A DNA stretch of 64,000 nucleotides from Mycobacterium sp. D16R12 (GTDB lineage Bacteria > Actinomycetota > Actinomycetes > Mycobacteriales > Mycobacteriaceae): assembly GCF_002013465.1 (NCBI RefSeq), contig NZ_MAFC01000013.1:1-64000 (forward strand), given 5' to 3'. Below are positions 25,199-32,850 of this stretch, piece after piece (position 1 is the stretch's first letter; the number at the start of each line of letters is the position of its first letter). The notes beneath the pieces are model-generated. The model was not told the origin of the DNA. It was given only the letters and a program-made list of their open reading frames with translations, and ran no database searches. A program made the translations under genes and the position numbers.

Positions 25199-25732
25199 CT
25201 ACGCGGCAAGCAGCATTGCCAACACGGCCGTGTCTGGATCGCTGATGGGATCGATGCCTACCCGACTCACCACCGATGTCACCGTGCCGTCCGACTCAGC
25301 CTCGACCCATGCGGCCCGATGCTCCAGACCCAGGTGGGGCAGTCCGGGAAGAAGCAGGCAACCTGAGGCCGCGCCAAGGCATTCGGGCAGTGTCGGGTTG
25401 GTCTCGGATGGCGGATGCAGCATGAGCAACGCAGGTGGTTGATGTTCCGCGAAATGCCCGGGTGCGACGGCGGATTCCCCGAGTACCGTGCCTTCGGCGA
25501 CGACCAAACCGACCATGCCGGGTGCGGGATCGTCAGGCAGGTCCTCGCGGGCACCAAAAATCGTTGTGGTGGACAGCAATCCGGGCAGTGTGGCGATGCG
25601 CACCGTCACGATCAGCAGCTGCATCCATTCCTTGGTGGAATCGGGCCAGCGGCCGCACACCACGAACCCTCTGAGTGACCCGCCCGCGTGGAAGGGCGCG
25701 ATCTCGATCGGCTGATCGGAACTGGTCGTCAT
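25199..25732 (-). CDS. Conserved Rv3847-type hypothetical protein
   Basis: A 177-residue protein, the same length as Rv3847 and in the same place next to sodA. ATG 25732 is preferred because it gives that length; an in-frame start at 25771 adds 13 residues. The sequence is mixed alpha/beta with hydrophobic strands (MQLLIVTVRIATLPGLL, GMVGLVVAEGTVLG, PALLMLHPPSE) and no signal peptide, membrane helix or known catalytic motif. It sits 118 bp after the strong hairpin that ends sodA, so it probably has its own promoter. Function is unknown in the family. Confidence 0.85.
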   Translation of the reverse strand: MTTSSDQPIEIAPFHAGGSLRGFVVCGRWPDSTKEWMQLLIVTVRIATLPGLLSTTTIFGAREDLPDDPAPGMVGLVVAEGTVLGESAVAPGHFAEHQPPALLMLHPPSETNPTLPECLGAASGCLLLPGLPHLGLEHRAAWVEAESDGTVTSVVSRVGIDPISDPDTAVLAMLLAA

Positions 25733-25849
25733 ATCTGCCACGCTCGCAATCACTCTGACATCACAATTCACGTTGCGCGACGCTGCTCACTCCAGAATTA
25801 CCATGCGCCGACCCGCTCCGCAATTGCTAGCGGACACGCCGAAAACACA

Positions 25850-25886
25850 CTTGGGCCCCGGATTCGTAACAAACCCGGGGCCCAAG
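25850..25886 (-). terminator. Intrinsic terminator of sodA
   Basis: A perfect 12-bp stem (CTTGGGCCCCGG with CCGGGGCCCAAG) closes a 13-nt loop. On the minus strand it is followed by TGTGTTTT. It begins 14 bp past the sodA stop. Confidence 0.85.
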
Positions 25887-25899
25887 CCAAACAGCGAGA

Positions 25900-26523
25900 T
25901 CAGCCGAAGATAAGACCGGATGTCTTCGTGGTGGCCGCGGTGTAGCGGTCCTGCACGTCGGCCCAGTTGACCACGTTCCAGAACGCCTTGACGTAGTCCG
26001 CCTTGACATTCTTGTACTGCAGGTAGAAGGCGTGCTCCCACATGTCGACCTGGAGCAGCGGGATGATGCCCAGTGGGACGTTGGCCTGCTGGTCGTACAG
26101 CTGGAAGGTCAGCAGTTTCTTCCCCAGGCTGTCGTAGCCGAGCACGGCCCATCCCGAGCCCTGCAGACCATTGGCTGCAGCGGTGAACTGAGCCTGGAAC
26201 TTATCGAACGAACCGAACTGGTCGTCGATGGCGGCCGCCAGATCGCCGGTGGGCTTGTCACCACCGTTGGGCGACAGGTTCTTCCACCAAATCGAGTGGT
26301 TTACGTGGCCACCGAGGTGGAAGGCCAGGTTCTTCTCATTGAGGAAGATCGCGGCGTGGTCCGCCTTCTCGCGGGCCTCTTCCAACTTGGCGACAGCGGA
26401 GTTGACGCCCGCCACATAGGCCGCGTGGTGCTTACTGTGGTGCAACTCGTTGATCTGTCCCGAGATGTGGGGCTCCAGCGCTCCGTAGTCGTAGTCCAAA
26501 TCGGGCAGTGTGTACTCAGCCAC
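25900..26523 (-). CDS. sodA: Superoxide dismutase, Mn-type
   Basis: A 207-residue Fe/Mn superoxide dismutase, the same length as M. tuberculosis SodA. The metal ligands are H28, H76, D160 and H164 (DMWEHAF). Residue 145 is Gln (LYDQQANV); M. tuberculosis SodA has His145 and uses Fe, while Gln here is typical of Mn enzymes such as that of M. smegmatis. GTG 26523 (beginning [20 protein letters not shown]) is preceded by AAAGGA. There is no classical signal peptide; mycobacterial SodA is nonetheless found outside the cell, in M. tuberculosis via SecA2. A strong hairpin terminator follows. It removes superoxide, likely important in phagocytes. Confidence 0.97.
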   Translation of the reverse strand: MAEYTLPDLDYDYGALEPHISGQINELHHSKHHAAYVAGVNSAVAKLEEAREKADHAAIFLNEKNLAFHLGGHVNHSIWWKNLSPNGGDKPTGDLAAAIDDQFGSFDKFQAQFTAAANGLQGSGWAVLGYDSLGKKLLTFQLYDQQANVPLGIIPLLQVDMWEHAFYLQYKNVKADYVKAFWNVVNWADVQDRYTAATTKTSGLIFG

Positions 26524-26719
26524 GAGATTCCTTTCGGCTTGCTTCGTATCCGCGGGTGTGCAGATCCATTTCAATGAGAAGACACGGCCAAACCGGATGC
26601 ACCGGACTGCCGGCCTACGATTCAACCCTGCTCTATTGCGCAACGCCTCGCAAGGACGCACCCATCCTCAATTGGTTACCCAATGTTGGCCGGATGAAAC
26701 GGATCGCCGAGACTCCCAG
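26524..26719. promoter_or_regulatory. sodA upstream region
   Basis: This 196-bp gap lies between sodA and the small membrane protein gene on the same strand. The first part carries the sodA ribosome site (GAAAGGAATC on the minus strand). An imperfect repeat ATTGG..CCAAT occurs near 26671-26686. I see no clear iron or oxidative-stress operator. Confidence 0.35.
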
Positions 26720-26875
26720 CTAGATCAGGATGAGAAACGCGAGGCCGGCCGCGAGGATGAGAGCGATGACAAGCGCTCGAAAGGCCGCGACGCGGTAAGA
26801 CGTGTTGTAGCAGCGGGGGGTCAACTGCCAGCCGGAAGTGGACATCGACTCGTGCCCTGCCGACTGCGCCGTCAT
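26720..26875 (-). CDS. Small single-pass membrane protein
   Basis: A 51-residue predicted protein from ATG 26875 (an in-frame start at 26926 would add 17 residues). The N-terminus is polar (MTAQSAGHESMSTSGWQLTP), followed by a short basic-aromatic stretch (RCYNTSYRVAAFR) and one hydrophobic helix to the end (ALVIALILAAGLAFLILI). This is a typical tail-anchored miniprotein layout. No Shine-Dalgarno is convincing. It is transcribed in the sodA direction about 200 bp upstream of it. I know no homologue, and the strongest evidence is the sharply delimited C-terminal helix. Confidence 0.5.
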   Translation of the reverse strand: MTAQSAGHESMSTSGWQLTPRCYNTSYRVAAFRALVIALILAAGLAFLILI

Positions 26876-27051
26876 CGCCGAGCTCCTGTCACCTTGTGCA
26901 ACTACCGTCACGGTGAGATGAGTCACAACATCTCGCGTGTGACGGTCATCATAGCTCCAAATCGCGATGCGCGAAAATTCACCCTGCGTGTACCTGGAAA
27001 CCCCAGCTAGACCAGCAAATTGGTAGCGTGCTGCGGCGTACCATCAGGGGC

Positions 27052-27798
27052 ATGGCTTCTTGGGTAAATAACGTTCGCGATCAGATCTTGGGGCGACTCG
27101 AAGACGGGCTCACGCCGGGAAAGTCGGCAATCGTCGAGGAGGGCGCGGCCTTGCCCGGGCGTACCACCCCGATTCGGATATCCGGCACGCACTTCGTCAG
27201 CGGTCACGCGATCGTGTCGCCCTTTCCGGAGGGGCTCGAAACCGCGGTGTTTGGCGAGGGGTGCTTCTGGGGTGCCGAGCGAGGCTTCTGGAACGTTCCA
27301 GGTGTCTACTCCACCGCGGTCGGGTACGCCGGGGGTTACACGCCCAATCCGACGTATGAAGAGGTGTGCTCCGGGCGGACCGGGCACGCCGAGGTTGTAC
27401 TGGTGGTGTTCGATCCCCGCGAGGTGACCTACGAGCAGCTTCTGGTTCAGTTCTGGGAGAGCCACAACCCCACTCAGGGCATGCGGCAGGGCAACGATCG
27501 CGGCAGCCAATACCGCTCGGCCATCTACGCGACGAGTGAGAGTCAGGCGACGCAGGCCGCCGAGAGCGCCACGCGGTATGGCTCCGCACTTGCTGACGCC
27601 GGATACGGAGCGGTCACCACGGAGATAGCTCCGTTGGACGGGCCGATCGGGCACGCGTCGCGGCGCTTCTACTACGCCGAGGAATATCACCAGCAGTACC
27701 TGGCCAAGAACCCGAACGGATACTGCGGACTCGGCGGAACGTCAGTCTCCTGCCTTATCGGACTGGATGTGCCACCCGGCGATCCAGCACAGGCGTGA
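27052..27798 (+). CDS. msrA: Peptide methionine-(S)-S-oxide reductase
   Basis: A 248-residue MsrA with the catalytic GCFWG motif (C71). The family residues [16 protein letters not shown] and [24 protein letters not shown] are present. An N-terminal extension of about 65 residues makes it longer than the 182-residue M. tuberculosis MsrA and closer to the long E. coli type. The C-terminal [15 protein letters not shown] carries the resolving cysteines. ATG 27052 has CAGGGG immediately upstream. It repairs oxidised methionine with thioredoxin. Location beside sodA fits an oxidative-defence neighbourhood. Confidence 0.95.
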   Translation: MASWVNNVRDQILGRLEDGLTPGKSAIVEEGAALPGRTTPIRISGTHFVSGHAIVSPFPEGLETAVFGEGCFWGAERGFWNVPGVYSTAVGYAGGYTPNPTYEEVCSGRTGHAEVVLVVFDPREVTYEQLLVQFWESHNPTQGMRQGNDRGSQYRSAIYATSESQATQAAESATRYGSALADAGYGAVTTEIAPLDGPIGHASRRFYYAEEYHQQYLAKNPNGYCGLGGTSVSCLIGLDVPPGDPAQA

Positions 27799-27928
27799 GC
27801 TATCCCATGGCAGTGACTATGAATTCGCTAACTATGCACAGGCAGTGCTACGGTTCCCCGTCGCCAGCCCCGCTGAGCGCCTCCACGAAGTCCTGGCCAG
27901 CGCAAATACAAATGAGCAGCCTGTGGTT

Positions 27929-27958
27929 TGTGGATCAACCTGTGGATACTGTGGATAA
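27929..27958 (-). promoter_or_regulatory. Cluster of three DnaA-box-like sites
   Basis: TGTGGATCA (27929-27937), TGTGGATAC (27941-27949) and TGTGGATAA (27950-27958) lie head to tail. The third is the exact complement of TTATCCACA, the E. coli-type DnaA box; the others differ by one or two bases. They lie 85-114 bp before the rhodanese gene, away from any dnaA/dnaN genes. Confidence 0.55.
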
Positions 27959-28042
27959 GCCGACATTGCTGTGGCGTGCGTCACATTGTGAAAAGTTGCA
28001 GGCACAGCAGCTGTCACCCCAATTGAGCGACAGGAATGGACG

Positions 28043-28369
28043 ATGAGCTTCCCTTCGGGCGATGAGGTCCCACAGGTCGGTGTCGACGAGATCGCGGCCG
28101 CCTTTGATCTTGGTGTCAAGTTGCTTGACGTCCGTGAGGACGATGAGTGGGCGGCCGGGCATATCGACGGCGCGCAACATATACCGCTCGGTGATGTGCC
28201 CTCCCGAATGGACGAGCTCGATCCGGATGCTCCGCTGTGGGTGATCTGCCATGCGGGCGGGAGATCTCAGCGCGCCGCCGCCTACCTGAACCGCAATGGA
28301 TTTGACGTCAGCAACGTTTCTGGCGGCATGCTGGCCTGGGTACAGGCAGGTAAGCCGACAATCAGCTGA
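28043..28369 (+). CDS. Single-domain rhodanese-like sulfurtransferase
   Basis: A 108-residue rhodanese domain. It has the WAAGHIDGAQHIPLG motif and the active-site loop C69-HAGGRS, whose Cys carries persulfide. The small single-domain form resembles GlpE/PspE and handles sulfane sulfur, thiosulfate or redox signalling. The ATG at 28043 is preceded by GGAATGGACG, a moderate ribosome site. The 244-bp upstream region contains the DnaA-box-like cluster and a TCACA-T-TGTGA repeat (27981-27991). There is no signal peptide, so it is cytosolic. Confidence 0.93.
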   Translation: MSFPSGDEVPQVGVDEIAAAFDLGVKLLDVREDDEWAAGHIDGAQHIPLGDVPSRMDELDPDAPLWVICHAGGRSQRAAAYLNRNGFDVSNVSGGMLAWVQAGKPTIS

Positions 28370-28450
28370 GTTCCCGGCGACCTTGCCCGCGGGTTGGCGC
28401 CGGTGCCCTACTCGCTGCCGGTTACGCCCTCAGGCCGTTACGCTGGACGA

Positions 28451-29614
28451 ATGATCCAGGTGTGCTCCCGCTGCGGTACTCAGTGGAACGTGCGTGAGCA
28501 GCGTCGATACTGGTGCCCGCGGTGTCGGGGCACGCTGCTTGAGCCGGGGATGACCGCCTCGTCACGCCCTCCCGCGCCCATGCCCCGTCCGCCTGCCGGG
28601 ACGCAGCCGCCGGCTGGCAAGTACTGGGTTCCGCCCACTGCGCAGGGTCCCGTGGCAACGCCCGCCGGACGTTCTCCGGCCCGTCCCACGCGGCTTCCCG
28701 CGGGATATCGATGGATTGCCGTGCGTCCCGGCTCGCCGCCGACTCCGGCCCGTCGTCGGCGTCCGCTGGGGCCGACACCGCGGTACGCATACATCCCCCG
28801 CTGGGGTCTGGTAGACCACATCGAACCGGCGGGGTCCTCACGCCAAGGGATAGCCGGGGGGCGAATCCCCAGCCGGGTGCTCGAAAGGCTCCTGCTGGGG
28901 ACAATCATCGCCCTGGCAATCGTTTCGTGTGCGCATTTTCTTCGATATGCGCTGATGGTTTACAACCGCGGAGCCCTGATTCCACGGTTCGTGGCCAGCA
29001 CCTCCAACGGGCTAGTGCTCTTCAGCGTGGCGCTTGCCTTTGCGGTGATGGCCGCCACCGCGTGGTTCCTCACCGACTGGATGATCGAGCGGCGGGCTGA
29101 GACATACCGGGATCTGGGATTTGATGATCCGCGTGCGCGGTGGGAGATCCGTGTGGGCTGCCTGGTGCCGATTGTGAACATCATTGGCGTACCCCTGCTG
29201 CTTCTCGAGCTCGCCAAGATTGAGAACCGGTGGTACCGGCAATACCGAAACATCGTGTGGTGGTCGATCCTGTGGGGCGCCACCTGGCTGCTGGTGCTCC
29301 TGACGTGGGTCGTCCGCGATCCGCTCACGGTGCAGGGTGTCGCCGACAACGCGCTCTTCACCACCTTCGACTACGCGATCGCGGCGGTTGCGGCCTGGTC
29401 GCTCCGGCGGGTGTACACCGGGTTCACCGCGCCGGAAGGACAGCACCTGTCGGTGCGCTGGCTAGCGGTCGAATCCCCGCAGGGGCCGGTACCCATCGAT
29501 GCCGATCGACCGGATGTGCCGGCGACACGCGGGGACAATTCCGGCGCTGCGGTTGAACCGATGGGGCAGGAACCGGCAGCATTGGAGCGTGACCGAGTCG
29601 CCGGAGCCTGGTGA
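28451..29614 (+). CDS. Zinc-ribbon and DUF4328 membrane protein (Rv3843c type)
   Basis: A 387-residue protein. The N-terminus holds a zinc ribbon with two CxxC pairs (VCSRCGTQW and WCPRCRGTL). A long Pro/Arg-rich linker follows, then a DUF4328-type membrane domain of about six helices (LLLGTIIALAIVSCAHFLRY through TTFDYAIAAVAAWSLRRVY) with WEIRVGCLVPIVNIIGVPLLLLELAK. ATG 28451 is chosen because TACGCT (28439-28444) is 6 nt upstream, a leaderless layout. It is the neighbour of glpQ1, as Rv3843c is in M. tuberculosis, and overlaps it by 26 bp. Function is unknown. Confidence 0.87.
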   Translation: MIQVCSRCGTQWNVREQRRYWCPRCRGTLLEPGMTASSRPPAPMPRPPAGTQPPAGKYWVPPTAQGPVATPAGRSPARPTRLPAGYRWIAVRPGSPPTPARRRRPLGPTPRYAYIPRWGLVDHIEPAGSSRQGIAGGRIPSRVLERLLLGTIIALAIVSCAHFLRYALMVYNRGALIPRFVASTSNGLVLFSVALAFAVMAATAWFLTDWMIERRAETYRDLGFDDPRARWEIRVGCLVPIVNIIGVPLLLLELAKIENRWYRQYRNIVWWSILWGATWLLVLLTWVVRDPLTVQGVADNALFTTFDYAIAAVAAWSLRRVYTGFTAPEGQHLSVRWLAVESPQGPVPIDADRPDVPATRGDNSGAAVEPMGQEPAALERDRVAGAW

Positions 29615-30458
29615 TGGGGCGGAGCCTCAGTTTGTACAAGGAGCCGACGAGATAGACGGCAGGGCCAAACGGCATCCGTTCGTCGTCGCGCATCGGGGTG
29701 CGTCGGCGGACCGGCCCGAGCACACCCTTGCCGCCTACGAGCTAGCTCTCGAAGAGGGGGCCGACGGGGTGGAATGCGATGTCCGCCTCACTCGGGACGG
29801 GCAACTGGTGTGTGTGCACGACCGCAGGGTGGATCGCACGTCCAACGGGACCGGGTTGGTCAGCGAAATGACGCTGAGCCAGTTGCGCGCGTTGGACTTC
29901 GGCGGGTGGCATCCGGGCGGCGCGGAGGCCGAATCCGGCACCGGGCTGCTCACGCTGGAGGAGCTGGTTTCACTTGTACTCGACTGGAACCGTCCGGTGA
30001 AACTGTTCATCGAAACCAAGCACCCGGTCCGCTACGGGTCCCTGGTGGAGAACAAGGTGCTCGCCCTGCTGCACCGGTTTGGGATCGCCGCCCCGGCGTC
30101 GGCGGATATGTCGCGGGCGGTCGTCATGTCGTTCTCGGCGGCGGCGGTGTGGCGCATCCGGCGCGCGGCCCCCATGTTGCCGACCGTGCTGCTGGGCGAG
30201 ACGTCCCGGTATCTAGGAGGCAGCGCGGCGACCACCGTGGGAGCCACCGCAGTGGGACCCTCCATCGCGACTCTGCGCGAGCACCCGGAGTTGGTCGACA
30301 GGGCGGCCGCTCAGGGACGCGCGACGTACTGCTGGACCGTCGACCACTACGAGGACGTCGAATTCTGCCGGAGCATCGGTGTCGCCTGGATCGCCACCAA
30401 CCATCCCGGCCGCACCAAATCCTGGTTAGAGCGGGGCCTCACCGGTACCGCGTCGTAG
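29589..30458 (+). CDS. glpQ1: Glycerophosphodiester phosphodiesterase
   Basis: A 289-residue GDPD enzyme that splits glycerophosphodiesters to glycerol-3-phosphate and alcohol. The catalytic set is in HRGASADRPEHTLAAYELAL (His, Arg, Glu), GADGVECDVRLTRDGQLVCVHD (Glu, Asp, His) and KLFIETKHP. It matches Rv3842c by position. GTG 29589 (beginning VTESPEPGDG) overlaps the DUF4328 gene by 26 bp in another frame. No signal peptide is seen, so it probably recycles phospholipid head groups inside the cell. Confidence 0.93.
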   Translation: MTESPEPGDGAEPQFVQGADEIDGRAKRHPFVVAHRGASADRPEHTLAAYELALEEGADGVECDVRLTRDGQLVCVHDRRVDRTSNGTGLVSEMTLSQLRALDFGGWHPGGAEAESGTGLLTLEELVSLVLDWNRPVKLFIETKHPVRYGSLVENKVLALLHRFGIAAPASADMSRAVVMSFSAAAVWRIRRAAPMLPTVLLGETSRYLGGSAATTVGATAVGPSIATLREHPELVDRAAAQGRATYCWTVDHYEDVEFCRSIGVAWIATNHPGRTKSWLERGLTGTAS

Positions 30459-30484
30459 CTGAACAACTCCCATGCGTCTTCGAC

Positions 30485-31387
30485 CTATGACAGATACGTC
30501 GCAGGCAGCGTCGCGGCAAGGAATCGGCGTTCTGCGAATTCTTGGGAGTAGGGCGCCGGCTCGCCGTTCAACGGACGGTCGTAGCGTTCAGCGAGTTCGC
30601 GGCCGGTGGTTGTACTTATCAGCCAGCCATGTCCTGACAGCCATTCCCCGGACAGGGTACGTCCGTCGTTCGCCGGGGAGACCCCGTCTGCCTGTAATGC
30701 ATTCGGGCCCAACGCATCACGAACGTCAGCCCACGGCTGACCAGAGGGTGCGATGCCGTCCGTGTCGGTGGAGATGCTGCTGCCGAGCGCTGACATCTCG
30801 ATGACTCGCTCAAAAAGCGCGTCATGGCTCGGGCCGGGTAGGTGTGAGACCAGCGCCTCGGCCAGCCATGCGGTGGGCAGATCGGGATCGAAGCCCGCGG
30901 CGGTGAGGTCCGACTGCCATGGTCCGCTGAGGAATGTTCCGACCTGCCTGCGTTCGGCACGTGACTCCGCGCCGCTATCGGCGAGCACTTCTTGCTTGAA
31001 GCTGAGCAGTTCGGGGTAGTCGACCTCGAAGACCGTGGTGTCCTCGGGCCAGTCCAGCCGATAGGCCCGAGTGTCTAGTCCGCCTGCCAAGAGCACCACC
31101 TGGCGGGCGCCGGAACGCGTCGCCGCCAGGAGGGACTCGTCGTAATGCTTCGTCATGAGAGAGCGACAATGTGCGATGAAGGATTTGTGGTCGCTAGTCG
31201 AGTCCACAGCAACGGGGGAATCCGCTGGTCGATGGTTCAGTAGTGCCAACGCGTAGGGCTCACCAGACGCCAGTACCAGATGCCCGGCCAATGCATCGAC
31301 AAACAAAGGATTAGCGCCAAGTGACTCGATGGCACGAGAAGCGGTGAGCGTCAACTGAATGTGTCGGCCGCGGAACATCCGGTCCAC
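30485..31387 (-). CDS. Class I SAM-dependent methyltransferase (PF04072/TIGR00027 type)
   Basis: A 300-residue protein of the leucine carboxyl methyltransferase-like family that is expanded in mycobacteria. It has the SAM loop QVVLLAGGLDTRAYRLDWP, FEVDYPELLSFKQEVL, and TAWLAEALVSHLP. Start GTG 31387 follows AAGGGGG on the minus strand; ATG 31378 is close behind. Substrates of this family are mostly unknown, with roles suggested in lipid or polyketide O-methylation. A 22-bp inverted repeat at 31418-31439 lies 30 bp upstream and may be its operator. It is isolated between convergent glpQ1 and the ferritin operon. Confidence 0.88.
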   Translation of the reverse strand: MDRMFRGRHIQLTLTASRAIESLGANPLFVDALAGHLVLASGEPYALALLNHRPADSPVAVDSTSDHKSFIAHCRSLMTKHYDESLLAATRSGARQVVLLAGGLDTRAYRLDWPEDTTVFEVDYPELLSFKQEVLADSGAESRAERRQVGTFLSGPWQSDLTAAGFDPDLPTAWLAEALVSHLPGPSHDALFERVIEMSALGSSISTDTDGIAPSGQPWADVRDALGPNALQADGVSPANDGRTLSGEWLSGHGWLISTTTGRELAERYDRPLNGEPAPYSQEFAERRFLAATLPATYLS

Positions 31388-31417
31388 CGCCCCCTTCCCG
31401 GCGCGTCGTCGTCAGAG

Positions 31418-31439
31418 ATGGCAAATCAGTATTTGCCAT
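31418..31439. promoter_or_regulatory. Inverted repeat upstream of methyltransferase
   Basis: Arms ATGGCAAAT and ATTTGCCAT flank a CAGT spacer. The repeat has no T-run and lies 30 bp before the methyltransferase start, so a regulator site is more likely than a terminator. Confidence 0.6.
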
Positions 31440-31493
31440 TGAAGATTAGCCGACGAGGGTTACTCGGATGGGTGTGATGGGGCCGAAAACAAA

Positions 31494-31533
31494 CTCTCCC
31501 TCGTCCTTGACCAAGGGTGAGGACGAGGGAGAG
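31494..31533 (-). terminator. Intrinsic terminator of bfrB
   Basis: A perfect 14-bp stem (CTCTCCCTCGTCCT with AGGACGAGGGAGAG) has a 12-nt loop. On the minus strand it is followed by TTTGTTTTC. It starts 23 bp past the ferritin stop. Confidence 0.88.
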
Positions 31534-31556
31534 CAGTCAGCGCTAGGCCGGGTTGA

Positions 31557-32102
31557 CTACAGCGAGCCACCCGCGGCCGGGGGTGCGGTGGGATCGCTTG
31601 ATTCGACCGAGATCTCGCGCGCCACGAACTCCTCGAGGTCGAAGTAGTTGTCTCCGGCACGCTCGGCGACCGTGAGCAGTGTGTCCATGAGGGCGACCTC
31701 TTCCACCTGCTCCTTGAGGAACCACTGCATGAACTGCTCGCCGATGTAGTCGCCCTCATCCCGGGCGGTACGGGCCAGCTCGGTGACCTGCTCGGTGACG
31801 GTCTGCTCCTGAGCCAGCGCCAACGCCAGCGGCTCACGCGGCGCGGTGAATCCGTTGGTCACCGCACCTACGGCGGGGATCTCCACGGAGACGCGCCGAT
31901 CGATGAGGTACCGCACGATCATCATGGCGTGATTGCGTTCTTCGACTGCCTGCTTGTAGAAATGCGCGGCGAGCTGCGGAAGGTCGGCGTCATCGAAATA
32001 CGCGGCAATTGCAATGTATTGCTGCGACGCGGTGAACTCGTGGCGGATCTGTTCATGGAGGAGTGCGTTGAATTTAGTCTTGGGGGTGTCGGTCGCGGAC
32101 AT
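31557..32102 (-). CDS. bfrB: Ferritin BfrB
   Basis: A 181-residue non-haem ferritin matching Rv3841. The ferroxidase ligands are E22, E55 and H58 (QAVEERNHAMMI), then EQVTELARTARDEGDYIGEQFMQWFLKEQVEEVALMD gives the second pair of ligands. The C-terminal tail ends PAAGGSL. It stores iron in 24-mers. TATTGT (minus strand, 32115-32110) is 7 nt before the ATG, so the transcript is likely leaderless. Two IdeR-like boxes (32155-32173, 32212-32230) lie upstream of the -35 region, the arrangement by which IdeR activates bfrB in M. tuberculosis. Confidence 0.95.
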   Translation of the reverse strand: MSATDTPKTKFNALLHEQIRHEFTASQQYIAIAAYFDDADLPQLAAHFYKQAVEERNHAMMIVRYLIDRRVSVEIPAVGAVTNGFTAPREPLALALAQEQTVTEQVTELARTARDEGDYIGEQFMQWFLKEQVEEVALMDTLLTVAERAGDNYFDLEEFVAREISVESSDPTAPPAAGGSL

Positions 32103-32154
32103 GAATTCGACAATAGACCAGGTCAGGGGCCTTGTCAGCCAAGGTCAACCTTAA

Positions 32155-32173
32155 TGAGGTTATCGTCACCTAA
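32155..32173. promoter_or_regulatory. IdeR-like iron box 1 upstream of bfrB
   Basis: TGAGGTTATCGTCACCTAA matches about 14 of 19 positions of the mycobacterial IdeR consensus (TTAGGTTAGGCTAACCTAA type), with both outer arms conserved. It lies about 40 bp upstream of the predicted bfrB -10. Confidence 0.6.
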
Positions 32174-32211
32174 GTAGTAATTGAATATTACCCAAGCGAA
32201 TTGAACGATTC

Positions 32212-32230
32212 TTAACTTAGCCAAAGTTAA
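32212..32230. promoter_or_regulatory. IdeR-like iron box 2 upstream of bfrB
   Basis: TTAACTTAGCCAAAGTTAA is a near-palindrome with about 14 of 19 matches to the degenerate IdeR consensus. Together with box 1 it makes a tandem 57 bp apart, in the gap between the two ferritin genes. Confidence 0.6.
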
Positions 32231-32274
32231 TTTGTGCGCGCCGATAATTGGGAATCGCCGTGCGCAAAATTGAC

Positions 32275-32832
32275 TTAAAGTGCACTGCCCGCAGCAGGGG
32301 GCGCCGTCGGATCCTGGCCGACGGGGCGGCTGAGCTCGCGCGCCACGAAGTTCTCCAGATCGAAGAGGTCGTGATCGGCGCGGTCGGCGACCGTGAGCAG
32401 TGTGTCCATGAGGGCGACCTCCTCGACCTGTTCCTTGAGGAACCACTGCATGAACTGCTCCCCGTAGTAGTCGCCCGAAGACCGGGCCGAGCGGGCGAGT
32501 TCGGTGACCTGATCTGTCACGCGCTTCTCCTGCTCGAGGGCCAGGGCGATCGGTGCGCGCGCGTCCGCGAATTCGTTGATGACGGGATCAATGCCGGGGA
32601 TCGTGATGGCGACGTTCTTGTCGATCAGATACCGGATGATCATCATGGCGTGATTGCGCTCCTCGACCGCCTGCGCGTAGAAGCGCTTGGCCAGCTGCGG
32701 CAGATCGGCGTCGTCGTAGTAGACCGCGATGGCGATGTACTGCTGGGAGGCCGTGAACTCATTGCGGATCTGATCACGCAGCAGTTCGAGGAACGGTGAG
32801 GATGCGCGCGCATGGAGGTCGGTGGTAGCCAC
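32275..32832 (-). CDS. Second ferritin, tandem paralogue of BfrB
   Basis: A 185-residue ferritin very similar to BfrB, including the same tail type (DPTAPPAAGSAL). Ferroxidase ligands are E25, E58 and H61 (QAVEERNHAMMIIRYLIDK), with EQFMQWFLKEQVEEVALMDTLL also identical. M. tuberculosis has a single bfrB, so this is a local duplication. GTG 32832 is chosen because TAGGCT (minus strand, 32845-32840) lies 7 nt upstream, suggesting a leaderless transcript starting within the 18-bp gap after the LCP gene. That promoter is not preceded by an obvious iron box, so the two copies may be regulated differently. Confidence 0.93.
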   Translation of the reverse strand: MATTDLHARASSPFLELLRDQIRNEFTASQQYIAIAVYYDDADLPQLAKRFYAQAVEERNHAMMIIRYLIDKNVAITIPGIDPVINEFADARAPIALALEQEKRVTDQVTELARSARSSGDYYGEQFMQWFLKEQVEEVALMDTLLTVADRADHDLFDLENFVARELSRPVGQDPTAPPAAGSAL

Positions 32833-32850
32833 GTCGAAAAGCCTAGTGCG

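Noticed and set aside
26510..27010. Plus-strand 166-codon frame across the sodA upstream region
   Set aside because: Overlaps sodA start and the small membrane protein on the other strand; charged low-complexity translation typical of a shadow frame.
27929..27958. Replication origin
   Set aside because: Only three boxes, no AT-rich unwinding region and no dnaA/dnaN nearby.
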